64,000 nt of DNA from Nitrospirota bacterium (GCA_016214845.1 JACRMS010000033.1:62001-126000), one strand, 5' to 3'; shown: positions 43,121-52,096, counted from the stretch's first letter. The notes: generated from the sequence alone by a model not told the origin. Numbers and translations: made by a program.

Positions 43121-43507
43121 ATGTCCACAAAACTCCGTCTCATGATAGTTGATGATGAACCGATTGTAGGCAAAAGGCTTAAACGCCTGCTGGAAAAAGA
43201 AGGCTATCATGTTGAAACCTTTACCGACGGCTTTGCGGCAATTGAGGAATTGACTAAAAAGAAGTACGACATCGTCATCACGGACCTGAAGATGGACCAT
43301 GTTGACGGCATCATGATATTAGAGACCGCCAAAGCTAATAATCCTGAAGTGAAGGTGATCATTATAACCGGGTTCGGCAAAAAGGAGACCTCCTCCAACG
43401 CCTTTAAAAAAGGCGCCTTCGATTTCATTATCAAACCGTTCAAGTTCGAGGAGCTTCTTCAGGTCATCAAAAAGGCCGGGATATCATTGGAGGAAGGGCT
43501 GCTGTAA
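43121..43507 (+). CDS. Single-domain response regulator
   Basis: 128 residues, a receiver domain only. Acidic pocket DDEP near residue 11, acceptor Asp in IVITDLKMD, Thr/Ser region IIITGFG and the conserved Lys in IIKPFK are all present. Without an output domain it should pass phosphate on or act by protein contact. It follows HK-A by 111 bases and precedes a small membrane protein gene. Its sequence is closest within the window to the receiver parts of the NtrC-type and Lon-fused proteins at 46870-50222. Confidence 0.9.
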   Translation: MSTKLRLMIVDDEPIVGKRLKRLLEKEGYHVETFTDGFAAIEELTKKKYDIVITDLKMDHVDGIMILETAKANNPEVKVIIITGFGKKETSSNAFKKGAFDFIIKPFKFEELLQVIKKAGISLEEGLL

Positions 43508-43531
43508 TCACTTCATAATCGGTGAATTGAC

Positions 43532-44011
43532 ATGACAACAAAGACCCCGATATCAAAAACTATTGCCGCCGGATTGGCCGGTGGAATGACGCTGAATGTT
43601 GTAATGCTGCTGACATTCCGGTTGATCGGTTTTGGATGGAATGGCGGCGGGATACTTCTCGACCCATCTGTTCAGAGTCCAAAGCTCATCGCCGTATGGA
43701 CAAAACTCGAACCCTTACCGCTGGTAGTGAATGCCCCGGTCCCGATTATCCTGGGGCTTATTTTATTCGGCATCGGCCATGCTTTCGTTTATCAATGGCT
43801 TGCGCCTTCCTGGCCGGAAGGGACCAAAGCGCGCGCGTGGCGCATGGCTGCCCTTGTATTTTTTCTCTCATTTTTATTCTGGGAGTTCTTCACCCCTTTC
43901 AACCAGTTCGGCGAGCCCCTGCCGCTGATCGGATTGGAATTGATATTCTGGGCAGCTATTGCTATCGCGGAGGCCTTTGTCATCGCAGCGGTGTTTGAAC
44001 GGGGGAAATAA
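43532..44011 (+). CDS. Four-span membrane protein, 159 residues
   Basis: Unknown family. Hydrophobic segments at about 10-30, 64-84, 100-118 and 133-153; GHAFVYQWLAPSWP in the second and FFLSFLFWEFFTPFNQFGEP before the last are likely conserved features. It starts 24 bases after the receiver stop and may be the last gene of the kinase-receiver operon. After its stop the base composition shifts to A/T and an accessory island begins. Confidence 0.65.
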   Translation: MTTKTPISKTIAAGLAGGMTLNVVMLLTFRLIGFGWNGGGILLDPSVQSPKLIAVWTKLEPLPLVVNAPVPIILGLILFGIGHAFVYQWLAPSWPEGTKARAWRMAALVFFLSFLFWEFFTPFNQFGEPLPLIGLELIFWAAIAIAEAFVIAAVFERGK

Positions 44012-44049
44012 AATATTACTCAGAAGAAGGCATGAGAGATTGGCTCTGG

Positions 44050-44081
44050 CATCACCTATCCAGAACATTAGGGAAATTCTT
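44050..44081. repeat. Left direct repeat flanking the toxin-antitoxin module
   Basis: A 32-base sequence containing CATCACCTATCCAGAACATT and GGGAAATTCTT. It matches 44818-44849 at 29 of 32 positions in the same orientation; the pair encloses the BrnT-like toxin and antitoxin genes. Confidence 0.75.
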
Positions 44082-44158
44082 GCTATAATGCTATCAACCC
44101 TCAAATAATCATCCATATCCCTGTGGACAAAAGGCACACAAAGTAATACAATATTCTT

Positions 44159-44446
44159 GTGAAATATTTTGATTGGAATGTTGAAAAGAACAAAGAGATT
44201 GTTAAAGAGCGCGGAATATCATTCGAGGAAATTGTCTTCTCGATCATGCATGACGGGCTATTGGATATCATCGAACATCCAAATAAAACAACGTATCCCA
44301 ATCAGAAGATATTTATTGTAAGTATTGATGAGTATGTCTATCTTGTTCCTTTTGTAGAAGATGAACATACTATATTTTTAAAAACAATAATTCCGAGCCG
44401 GAAGATGACAAGGAAATATTTAGGAGACAAAAATGAAACTGACTAA
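44159..44446 (+). CDS. brnT: BrnT-family toxin
   Basis: 95 residues. FDWNVEKNKEIVKERGISFE is the BrnT N-terminus (WDxxKxxxNxxKHGIxFE pattern), and the middle carries the usual beta sheet of this RelE-like ribonuclease (YLVPFVEDEHTIFLKTIIPS) with SRKMTRKY at the C-terminus in place of the typical ARxMTxxExxxY. Start is a GTG at 44159; no ATG is in frame nearby. BrnT cleaves RNA to stop growth until bound by its antitoxin. It overlaps the downstream antitoxin gene by 14 bases, the normal order for brnTA. Confidence 0.82.
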   Translation: MKYFDWNVEKNKEIVKERGISFEEIVFSIMHDGLLDIIEHPNKTTYPNQKIFIVSIDEYVYLVPFVEDEHTIFLKTIIPSRKMTRKYLGDKNETD

Positions 44447-44705
44447 GGAAGAGCAGTCCATTCTTGATTCAGTAGATAAAGGCGAGTGGAAGTCTGTTCA
44501 GGGAGCCAAAGCGAGAATAAAGAAGTATCGGGAGTATGCCAAAGCGACATTTCGCAAAGACAAGAGAGTAAATATCAGAATGTCTCAGAAGGACCTTACT
44601 GATATTCAGAAGAAGGCAATTGAAGAAGGACTTCCTTATCAAACGCTGATATCAAGCGTGCTTCACAGGTTTATCGCAGGACGTCTGACCGAAAGAAAAT
44701 CATAG
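44433..44705 (+). CDS. BrnA/CopG-like antitoxin
   Basis: 90 residues. The N-terminal half is charged (ILDSVDKGEWKSVQGAKARI) and the C-terminal half has a ribbon-helix-helix pattern (KDKRVNIRMSQKDLTDIQKK, EGLPYQTLISSVLHRFIAGR). This layout is that of CopG-type antitoxins that pair with BrnT and repress their own operon. Overlap with the toxin gene supports the pairing. The gene ends about 110 bases before the right copy of the flanking direct repeat. Confidence 0.82.
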   Translation: MKLTKEEQSILDSVDKGEWKSVQGAKARIKKYREYAKATFRKDKRVNIRMSQKDLTDIQKKAIEEGLPYQTLISSVLHRFIAGRLTERKS

Positions 44706-44817
44706 GGACGGCAAAGTTCCACAGTACAATAATGCAAAAGCATTAAATTGTGGTAATGGAATTGGTTCTGAACTATTTTTTTTCTTGCTTTCTCAAATTG
44801 CGCTTTTGTATGATAAA

Positions 44818-44849
44818 CATCACCAATCCAAAACATCAGGGAAATTCTT
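44818..44849. repeat. Right direct repeat flanking the toxin-antitoxin module
   Basis: Copy of the 44050-44081 repeat (CATCACCAATCCAAAACATC, GGGAAATTCTT) in direct orientation, about 770 bases apart. Confidence 0.75.
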
Positions 44850-45010
44850 TGTACTGCGCTTGCAGAGAATGGGTTGCAGTAAAACAAACAGGCTTTTAGC
44901 AAAACCAAAAAGTCGGTAAGATAAAGAAAAATATTTTTTCAGTATTTTGCTATCCAGATGAGGCAATATGCCTTCTTCTGTCTGATATCTGATAGGTGTA
45001 ATAAGGAGCG

Positions 45011-45297
45011 ATGATGCGAAAAGTTATATTGATTTTGATTATCTGTCTGTCATTAATGTCTTGCAGGACCCTTGAAAAAAATATGAATTCATGGATGGCC
45101 ATAATGAATCAGAGTTAGTCTCGAGCTGGGGCGCTCCAACCAGGGTGATTGACACTCGCGATGGATATAGAATCCTTACCTGGGAAAACTACTCTTTGCA
45201 ATATAAATGGGGGCAATTTATACAAAATGTATGCAGCAAGTCTTTCACTGTTGATTCAAGAGGAACTATTATTAGATGGTCATATAATGGTTGTTAG
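45011..45297 (+). pseudogene. Small lipoprotein gene broken by a one-base frameshift
   Basis: From the ATG at 45011 or 45014 (RBS AAGGAG) the reading gives a lipoprotein signal, MRKVILILIICLSLMSC, with lipobox LMSC, then RTLEKNMNSWM before hitting a stop at 45117. In the next frame the reading continues GHNESELVSSWGAPTRVIDT and ends RWSYNGC. Adding one G to the run at about 45094-45096 (ATGGCC to ATGGGCC) joins them as NSWMGHNESELVSSWG, a sensible small-lipoprotein sequence. Either a true frameshift mutation or a sequencing or assembly error. Confidence 0.75.
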
Positions 45298-45318
45298 CTG
45301 TGCGTAAAATTAGATGAA

Positions 45319-46206
45319 ATGAAAATATTAACGACCATTGGCTTTGATAATAGCGCTCGCCTTTGTAGGAATACTTATTATTTTGAATATAAAGGAGTTC
45401 GTTTTAAGCTGATTCAGAGAAATATGAGGAAGTGGTGTGATGCTTTATTCACAATAATACAAAATGATGATAACTCTAAGAACCTGGCGTTTAATGCAGC
45501 ATCGGAATTTTTAACAGCATTAAGTTGGCAAAACGACTCAAGAATAAAATTACGGCCTCCTGGTGGTATAAGCGTACCGGATAACTTTCAACTTAGAAAA
45601 GCAAAAAGCGGATTCTTTAGTTTTCCGGAAATTCCGTATCATATTGTTTCAAGAGGATACGATATATGCATCATTCCAGAAATTGAAACAGAAGAACAAA
45701 AAACTGCCCTTATCCTTTTTAGAGAAGCACTAAGTTCAAACAATGTATATCTATCATTTTTGTTTTACTGGCAAATATTAGAAACTGGCGGTAACGAACC
45801 CATCGGATGGATTAATAGCGTTATTCGGAAGAAGAAAAATTATAATAGGCTCTTAGTATCAAAAGCTGAAATTAACCATTTACCGCTTAATGGAAAAAGT
45901 CTTGGAAATTATTTATATGATGACTGTCGTAATGCAATTGCACATATAAGACGCGATTCGGGAAAAGTAAAACTGAAATTTGATTCATTGGACGATATAA
46001 AAAGATTAGCTATAAGCACTAATGTAGTAAAGAAATTTGCAAGGTTTTATATAGAAAACAACATAAGGCTTCAAAATAACTTATATCTTGTTAGACAAAA
46101 AGGAACAGATTTCCCTGTCTTTGTTAATGAAGGAATATATAAGAATAGCGGGCATAGATTAGCTTATAAGCGATTGTCGCTTGATAAAGTCCATAAGAAA
46201 AGATGA
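45319..46206 (+). CDS. HEPN-like (MauJ/Apea-type) protein in AT-rich island
   Basis: 295 residues, markedly AT-rich compared with neighbouring genes, suggesting recent acquisition. The C-terminal third holds DDCRNAIAHIRRDSGK, an R-x4-H motif characteristic of HEPN domains (RNAIAH), preceded by helical NNVYLSFLFYWQILE. Proteins annotated as MauJ-like or Apea-like HEPN have this shape. HEPN domains are often RNases in toxin or defence systems. No partner nucleotidyltransferase lies next to it (the one at 53739 is distant). Function uncertain. Confidence 0.5.
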   Translation: MKILTTIGFDNSARLCRNTYYFEYKGVRFKLIQRNMRKWCDALFTIIQNDDNSKNLAFNAASEFLTALSWQNDSRIKLRPPGGISVPDNFQLRKAKSGFFSFPEIPYHIVSRGYDICIIPEIETEEQKTALILFREALSSNNVYLSFLFYWQILETGGNEPIGWINSVIRKKKNYNRLLVSKAEINHLPLNGKSLGNYLYDDCRNAIAHIRRDSGKVKLKFDSLDDIKRLAISTNVVKKFARFYIENNIRLQNNLYLVRQKGTDFPVFVNEGIYKNSGHRLAYKRLSLDKVHKKR

Positions 46207-46286
46207 CATTATGACCTAACACTTCTAATGCCTCCTGATCTCAATGGTAGGAATAGTTCCATAGTGCAGAAGTGCAACCGTGCAGC

Positions 46287-46448
46287 AAAGAGTTGGTAGA
46301 TTCTATTTTAATGCAGCTTGACAAGCCCGATCCGGAGATTGACCGCATCTGGGCGGATGAGGCACGAAAACGCTGGCAGGCTTTCAAGGCGGGTAAATTG
46401 GAAACAGTCCCTTATGAAGAGGTAATGGAGACGTATCGCTCCAAATGA
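46287..46448 (+). pseudogene. Remnant of an addiction-module antitoxin (with toxin start)
   Basis: The frame reads AKELVDSILMQLDKPDPEID, RIWADEARKRWQAFKAGKLE and ends VMETYRSK, clearly the C-terminal three-quarters of a TIGR02574-type addiction-module antitoxin. The normal N-terminal helix and start are missing. Directly after its TGA an ATG opens MKVRFL, as a ParE/RelE toxin would, but the frame then degenerates and stops after 18 codons. The module is therefore a dead remnant. Confidence 0.65.
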
Positions 46449-46586
46449 ATGAAAGTCCGCTTCTTAAACGGTTCTCTCTCGCGCCGCATGATTCCCCTTC
46501 TTTAATAAACAATTTTTCGGTAGCCCCCCAAAACAAAATCTGATAAGATTGTCTTAGCTCTGATAGATGAAAGGAGGCGTTATACG

Positions 46587-46865
46587 ATGCAGCTTACAGA
46601 AGATAAGGTACCGGCATATGAGGTCGTAAAGGAAAAGATCGAGCAGATCGATAACACTATTGTGATAGCAAGGGTGTTTTTTATGTTTGACACCTTTACC
46701 TACAGGTTCCAGTTATTTAAAAAGGACAAGATGTGCATGGTGGAGCTTCCAAAGAAATTACTTGATACCGTAAAAAATGACGGCACAGCGCCGCAACTGC
46801 AATTGATGAATATATTAAACGTGTATATTGAAAGCTCCGAGTGCTGGAATGAACTTGCAAAGTGA
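46587..46865 (+). CDS. Hypothetical protein, 92 residues
   Basis: A good ribosome binding site (AAAGGAGGCG) supports this gene. The product is soluble, with an alternating strand-rich centre (TIVIARVFFMFDTFTYRFQLF) and two helices. I recognise no family. It is convergent with the NtrC-type gene, whose stop lies four bases after its own. No function proposed. Confidence 0.6.
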   Translation: MQLTEDKVPAYEVVKEKIEQIDNTIVIARVFFMFDTFTYRFQLFKKDKMCMVELPKKLLDTVKNDGTAPQLQLMNILNVYIESSECWNELAK

Positions 46866-46869
46866 CCGG

Positions 46870-48225
46870 CTAATCCTCCAGCCCGTACTTCTTTAACTTC
46901 CTCCACAGCGATACGCGGTCTATGCCGAGAGTCTGCGCGGCAATGGTCCTGTTGCCGCCGACCTCTTTCAGCACCCATTGGATATACGACATCTCCTGGT
47001 CTTCAAGGGACGGGATCTTGCCTTCCTTCTTCCTGAACGTCTTGATGCTCAGCTCCCTGAGGTCTTCGGGAAGGTGGGTAACCTCAACCGTATTCCCGTG
47101 AGCAAGGGCCACGCCTCTTTCAATTATATTTTCAAGCTCTCTCACGTTCCCGGGAAAATCATAGTTCATAAGAATGCCCAACACATCAGGGGTCACCTCG
47201 GTCACGTCCTTTTTCATCAGGGTGGAATATTTTTTCAGGAAGTAATAGCTCAGAAGCGGAATGTCGTCGCGCCTCGCGGAAAGCGGGGGGATATGAAATG
47301 AGACAACGTTCAGCCTGAAGAACAGGTCCTCCCTGAATCTTCCATCCTTTATGGAATCCTTGATGTCGCGGTTTGTCGCCGCGATAAATCTCACGTCAAC
47401 CTTTACCGGCTCAGTCGCGCCTAAGCGCAGAACCTCTTTTTCCTGAATGACCCGAAGGAGCTTTACCTGCATCGCGGGCTCCATCTCCGTTATCTCATCG
47501 AGGAAAAGCGTGCCCCGGTCTGCCATCTCCATCAAGCCCTTTTTCATATTTGCCGCCCCGGTAAAAGCGCCTTTTTCATACCCGAAGAGCTCGCTGGGCA
47601 AAAGCCCCTCTGCAAAGGCCCCGCAGTTGATTGCAAAGAAAGGTTCATTGCCCCTCTTGCTGTGGGCGTGGATATAACGGGCGAACAATTCCTTCCCTGT
47701 CCCGCTCTCTCCGCTGACGATCACATTGCAGTCAGTAGGCGCTATCTGCTTGGCAGTCTCAAGGAGCTTTTGCATCTTTATGTCCTGGCTTATGATCTTG
47801 ACCCTGCCCTTGAAACTCTCGATCTGCTCCCTCAATTGCGCGTTCTCCTTTTTCAGCATTACCTTTTCAACCGCCTCCCTCACGACCTTCCTGACCTCAT
47901 CAAGCTTGAACGGTTTTTCAAGATAATAAAATGCGCCCTTCTTCATCGTGTCAATGGCGGACGGAAGGGACGCGTACGCGGTGATCATTATGACTTCGGA
48001 GTCAGGGTACAGCTCCCTGCTCTTTGCAAGGACCTGAAGGCCGTCGACCTTGTCCATGCGCAGGTCCGTAAGCACGACATCGAATTCCTGGGATTCCAAA
48101 AGCTTAAGTGCGTTCACCCCGCTGATAGTCGCGGCAACCTCATAGCCCTCTTTCTTCATCGCATTCTCCAGGCTCCTCAGTGCGATCTTCTCGTCATCCA
48201 CGATCAGCAGTTTTCCGTTGTTCAT
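46870..48225 (-). CDS. NtrC-family sigma-54-dependent response regulator (A)
   Basis: 451 residues. Receiver (1-120; DDEK, acceptor Asp in VVLTDLRMD, Lys in YLEKPFK), AAA+ domain (about 140-375; Walker A GESGTGKE, sigma-54 contact loop GAFTGA, Walker B GTLFLDEI) and a Fis-type helix-turn-helix at the C-terminus (NRTIAAQTLGIDRVSLWRKL). It activates sigma-54 promoters when phosphorylated. Its ATG overlaps the stop of the REC-Lon gene (ATGA), so the two are made together, an unusual pairing of activator and protease. Nearby sigma-54-like promoters at 25919 and 54482 are candidate targets. Confidence 0.93.
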   Translation of the reverse strand: MNNGKLLIVDDEKIALRSLENAMKKEGYEVAATISGVNALKLLESQEFDVVLTDLRMDKVDGLQVLAKSRELYPDSEVIMITAYASLPSAIDTMKKGAFYYLEKPFKLDEVRKVVREAVEKVMLKKENAQLREQIESFKGRVKIISQDIKMQKLLETAKQIAPTDCNVIVSGESGTGKELFARYIHAHSKRGNEPFFAINCGAFAEGLLPSELFGYEKGAFTGAANMKKGLMEMADRGTLFLDEITEMEPAMQVKLLRVIQEKEVLRLGATEPVKVDVRFIAATNRDIKDSIKDGRFREDLFFRLNVVSFHIPPLSARRDDIPLLSYYFLKKYSTLMKKDVTEVTPDVLGILMNYDFPGNVRELENIIERGVALAHGNTVEVTHLPEDLRELSIKTFRKKEGKIPSLEDQEMSYIQWVLKEVGGNRTIAAQTLGIDRVSLWRKLKKYGLED

Positions 48226-50222
48226 TTCACCAGCACCAGGTCCACGATGTCCCCGATCTTTTCCGCAAACTGTATATCGAGTCCCTTTTTTGCATCCTGA
48301 GGGAGGTTCTCAATGTCCACTCTGTTTCTTGAAGGCAATACCACTATCTTCACGCCTGCGCGGCGCGCTGCAAGCAGTTTCTCCTTGACCCCGCCGACGG
48401 GCAGTACCCTTCCGCTCAATGTCAGCTCGCCCGAAACGGCAATGTCCCTTCTTGCGGCCCTTCCGGTCAAAAGGGATATCAGCGACATCGCGATAGTGGC
48501 CCCTGCTGACGGCCCGTCTTTCGGGATCGCGCCAGCGGGGACATGCACATGTACGTCTTGGGCCTCAAAAAAATTTTCATCAATATTAAAAAATGCGGCG
48601 TTGCTTCTGATGTAGCTCAAGGCAGCCTGCGCGGATTCACGCATGACGTTCCCAAGAGAGCCGGTCAGTATAAGCTCGCCCTTCCCCTTCATCTTCGCGG
48701 CCTCGACAAAAATGATTGCGCCTCCGGTCTCAGTCCATACAAGTCCGGTTGTGACGCCGATACGGTTTTCCTCATCAGTGACCTCAAAATAATATTTCCT
48801 CGTGCCGAGATATTTCTCCACGGTCTCTGGTGTTACTTTTAAGCTTCCCCCGGCTTCCTTGTTGTGGACATATTCTGTCGCGATCTTCCGGCAGATAGTG
48901 GCGATCTGCCTTTCAAGGTTTCTTATGCCTGCCTCACGGGTATATTCCTGGATGATCTTTGTTACCGCCTCAGGAGTAAATTCCGGCGGGCAATCCGACA
49001 GACCCTTTTCGTGTGTCTGCTTGTGCACCAGGTATTGTAAAGCGATCTGTGTTTTTTCATCCTCTGTGTAGCCGGAGAATTCGATGATCTCCATCCGGTC
49101 CCTCAGGGCGGGTTGAATGTTGTCCGCGACATTGGCGGTGACGATGAACATAACGCTTGAGAGGTCAAAAGGGACATCGAGGTAATGGTCGATGAAGTTA
49201 TGGTTCTGCTCCGGGTCCAGGGCCTCAAGTAAAGCGGATGCGGGGTCTCCTTTGAAATCCTGCCCGATCTTGTCCAGTTCATCAAGCATGAGCACGGGAT
49301 TTAAAGATTCAGCCCTGTTGATCTCATCAATAATGCGCCCGGGCATCGCGCCCGCGTAGGTCCTTCTGTGCCCCCTTATCTCTGCCTCGTCCTTGATGCC
49401 GCCCAATGATATCCTCACGAACTTCCTGCCGAGCGCGTCGGCAATGGCCCTGCCGAGCGAGGTCTTCCCTGTGCCCGGAGGGCCCGCGAAACAGAGGACA
49501 GAGCCTTTTGTGGAGCGGGTTGAAAATTTCTTCTCAAGCGCCTTCTTCACTGTGGCGCGCACGTCCTCAAGCTTGAACGGTTTTGCGATATAATGGAACG
49601 CGCCTTTCTTTATTGAATCAACCGCGGTGTCAACAGTGGCGTATCCGGTTATCATGATGACCTGCGTGTCGGGATATTTTCCCTTTGCCTTTTCGAGGAC
49701 GTCAAGGCCGGTGATGTGCTCCATCTTGAGATCGGTCATGACCACGTCAAAATCGGAGGCATCCAGTTTATTGCAGGCCTCCTGCCCGCTGTTGGCAGTG
49801 ACCACCGTGTAGCCTTCCTTTTTGAACATGTGTTCGAGGTTGCGTATCACGATAGCTTCATCATCCACCACCAGTATCCTCGGCTTGTTATTCATCACGA
49901 GTATCTTCACTGCGAGATGCTCTAATATCCTCTGCTTGATCTCGCCCAGCCCGTAATGCCTTTCGTTCAACACCCTCTCAGCCCTTTGAAGGTCGAGGTT
50001 GTCTTCGGTCTTTTTGTTCCAGGGCAGGCCGATGAGATAATCGAGATAGTTAAGCCCTATTGTGTATTCCGCTACGGAGGGGCTGATCTTGGACAGCATC
50101 TCTAATTCGCCGTTCGCTACGTTCAGGGCGTGAGCAGGCAGTTTGACGGAATTGATTTTCCGCCGCAATTCGTCTACGGCCTCGGCCTGGAGTTTCTCGT
50201 CTGATTTTTTAAATATGCTCAT
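48222..50222 (-). CDS. Lon-type AAA+ protease with an internal receiver domain
   Basis: 666 residues from the ATG at 50222 (GGGAC upstream; an earlier ATG at 50267 has none). Residues ~10-108 are the Lon helical region before the ATPase (ISPSVAEYTIGLNYLDYLIG, LPWNKKTEDNLDL). Residues ~112-230 are a complete receiver: D120/D121, acceptor D164 in VMTDLKMEH, T192 and K214. The Lon AAA+ module resumes at once (Walker A GPPGTGKT 247-254, Walker B LMLDELDK) and ends in the protease domain with S572 (PKDGPSAGAT) and K613. The normal N-terminal substrate-binding LON domain is missing. Phosphorylation should therefore gate proteolysis. Coupled to the NtrC-type gene downstream. Confidence 0.92.
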   Translation of the reverse strand: MSIFKKSDEKLQAEAVDELRRKINSVKLPAHALNVANGELEMLSKISPSVAEYTIGLNYLDYLIGLPWNKKTEDNLDLQRAERVLNERHYGLGEIKQRILEHLAVKILVMNNKPRILVVDDEAIVIRNLEHMFKKEGYTVVTANSGQEACNKLDASDFDVVMTDLKMEHITGLDVLEKAKGKYPDTQVIMITGYATVDTAVDSIKKGAFHYIAKPFKLEDVRATVKKALEKKFSTRSTKGSVLCFAGPPGTGKTSLGRAIADALGRKFVRISLGGIKDEAEIRGHRRTYAGAMPGRIIDEINRAESLNPVLMLDELDKIGQDFKGDPASALLEALDPEQNHNFIDHYLDVPFDLSSVMFIVTANVADNIQPALRDRMEIIEFSGYTEDEKTQIALQYLVHKQTHEKGLSDCPPEFTPEAVTKIIQEYTREAGIRNLERQIATICRKIATEYVHNKEAGGSLKVTPETVEKYLGTRKYYFEVTDEENRIGVTTGLVWTETGGAIIFVEAAKMKGKGELILTGSLGNVMRESAQAALSYIRSNAAFFNIDENFFEAQDVHVHVPAGAIPKDGPSAGATIAMSLISLLTGRAARRDIAVSGELTLSGRVLPVGGVKEKLLAARRAGVKIVVLPSRNRVDIENLPQDAKKGLDIQFAEKIGDIVDLVLVK

Positions 50223-50273
50223 TTTTGTCCCTGAAAAATGATAACTAAAACATGTCCTATTATGCAATTTAAA

Positions 50274-50300
50274 TGTAGGGACGATTCGCGGACCGCCCCT
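50274..50300. repeat. Degenerate GTAGGGAC palindrome in the divergent promoter region
   Basis: GTAGGGACGATTCGCGGACCGCCCCT is a decayed copy of the GTAGGGGC palindrome, quoted here by its ends GTAGGGACG and CGCCCCT. It lies between the divergent REC-Lon and histidine kinase genes and is followed by a short half copy of the CCGGGCAA repeat (50309-50330). Confidence 0.5.
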
Positions 50301-50386
50301 GATAGATTATCCGGGCAAGCCGGGCAATGACAGCATTGATCCATTCACTTTATCAAAACCCGCAAATATTGTATCCTTAAAAACAG

Positions 50387-52096
50387 ATGAACCTGAAGAT
50401 CTGGCATAAGATGATCATAGGCATTGCCATCCCTTCGCTTATTGTAATTCTCGGCGGATTGCTGAGTTACGAATATTTGAATAACGTCAAAAAGAGGCAG
50501 GGCTTTGTCCAGATAGCGGACAATTTAAAAGAACAGTTGCTTGAGGTAAGGAGAAATGAAAAGAATTTTCTCCTTCACAAGGACGAACAGTATTATAAGT
50601 ATTGCCAGGACGCTTTAAACGTCTTCAGCAATTCCGTCAACAGCATATCTTCGGAGATAGTTGTGGAGATCGGCAAGGACGATTTCCTGCTGCTACGCAA
50701 TTCCATTCAGACCTACTCAAGCCTTATATACGCCTTGTTGAGAAATTACGAGCAGGAAACGGATGTCATTGAAAAGGTAAGGGAGGAAGGCAGAAGACTG
50801 GAAAACTATGTGGCCGCGAGGAGTCATACAAGGGAGCTTTCCACGGACTTTATTCTTAACCTGCGGCGTCTTGAAAAAAACTACATGCTCTTCCGAGATA
50901 AAAACTCATTCAGCAGATTGGAAAGCGCCCTTTCGCAGTTAAAGAACATTACGCCTTTTTGCATTGAATGCAGCCAGTATACAGACTCCATTGAAAATCT
51001 TTTTTCCATCTACCAGAAGAGCGATTCAATGGTTAACGACCTGCAGGTCATCGGGGGCAAGCTTGAAGAAATAACAAACAGGATCGCAAACGGCGAGAGG
51101 CAGAAGATCAATTCCTTTATCAACAAGACCCAGCGCAACCTGCTCCTGGCCCTCGTGCTGCTCTGCACGCTGGGGCCGTTATTCGTGTATAAGACCGCCA
51201 ACCTCATAGTCGCGCCGATCAAAAGGCTCGCACAGATAACAAGAAAGATCTCAGATGGAGATATATCCTTGAGGGCCCCCATCAGGGAGCATGACGAGAC
51301 ATATCTGCTCGCCAATTCATTTAACTCAATGCTGGACCATCTGCAACTGACGCAGGAATCACTTGAGAAAAGCATGGAGCTTTTGCAGGAAAAACAGGCC
51401 CAGCTCATTGAGACCAAGAAACTCGCGTCCATCGGGACGCTTGCATCAGGAGTGGCGCACGAGCTCAACAATCCGCTCAACAATATTTACACTACCGCGC
51501 AGCGGCTGATCAAAAAATCAGGTGATGAATGTCCGCCGTATATTAAAACCGGGCTGAACGATATCTTCAGCCAGACCATGAGGGTCAAAAAAATTGTCGG
51601 CGACCTCCTTGAATTCGCAAGGGGAAGAGAGCCGCAGATGCGGGAAGTGGAATTGAACAATCTTATCACCGCCGCATACAAACAACTTGGAAACTCTGTC
51701 AGGCATGAGAATGTGAAATTCACGCTGAATTCAGGCCGGGATGAGATACCCGTGCTTGTCGACCCTGAGCAAATGGAGCAGGTCTTTATCAACCTGTTCG
51801 CCAATGCCATTGACGCCATGTCAGGTGAAGGCAGCCTGACCGTGAATACCGGATTGGATAGCGGTACTGTTAAAATAACAGTATCGGACACCGGCAAGGG
51901 TATGCCGCGCGAGACAATTGAAAAAGTATTTGAACCGTTCTTTACCACAAAGGACAAAGGCACCGGCCTAGGGCTGGCCATTGTATTTAATATCGTCCAA
52001 AAGCATAATGGTCAGATAAGCGTGGAGAGCGAAGAAGGAAAAGGAACAACGTTCACAATAACCTTGCCGGGTAAAAATAATATTGTGGGGGGTTGA
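50387..52096 (+). CDS. Membrane sensor histidine kinase (HK-B)
   Basis: 569 residues, the same length and layout as HK-A at 41300: membrane helix, helical periplasmic sensor ([19 protein letters not shown]), second membrane helix, HAMP ([12 protein letters not shown]), HisKA with [13 protein letters not shown] and HATPase ([27 protein letters not shown]). The sensor halves of the two kinases are nearly colinear, while the catalytic halves differ more, as expected after duplication and domain replacement. An NtrC-type activator (52272) follows and is the likely partner; the divergent REC-Lon/NtrC pair could also be addressed. Confidence 0.92.
   Translation: MNLKIWHKMIIGIAIPSLIVILGGLLSYEYLNNVKKRQGFVQIADNLKEQLLEVRRNEKNFLLHKDEQYYKYCQDALNVFSNSVNSISSEIVVEIGKDDFLLLRNSIQTYSSLIYALLRNYEQETDVIEKVREEGRRLENYVAARSHTRELSTDFILNLRRLEKNYMLFRDKNSFSRLESALSQLKNITPFCIECSQYTDSIENLFSIYQKSDSMVNDLQVIGGKLEEITNRIANGERQKINSFINKTQRNLLLALVLLCTLGPLFVYKTANLIVAPIKRLAQITRKISDGDISLRAPIREHDETYLLANSFNSMLDHLQLTQESLEKSMELLQEKQAQLIETKKLASIGTLASGVAHELNNPLNNIYTTAQRLIKKSGDECPPYIKTGLNDIFSQTMRVKKIVGDLLEFARGREPQMREVELNNLITAAYKQLGNSVRHENVKFTLNSGRDEIPVLVDPEQMEQVFINLFANAIDAMSGEGSLTVNTGLDSGTVKITVSDTGKGMPRETIEKVFEPFFTTKDKGTGLGLAIVFNIVQKHNGQISVESEEGKGTTFTITLPGKNNIVGG

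Noticed and set aside
47662-48300. A 212-codon forward frame opposite the NtrC-type gene
   Set aside because: Antisense to a gene with clear receiver and AAA+ motifs; no ribosome binding site or domain.
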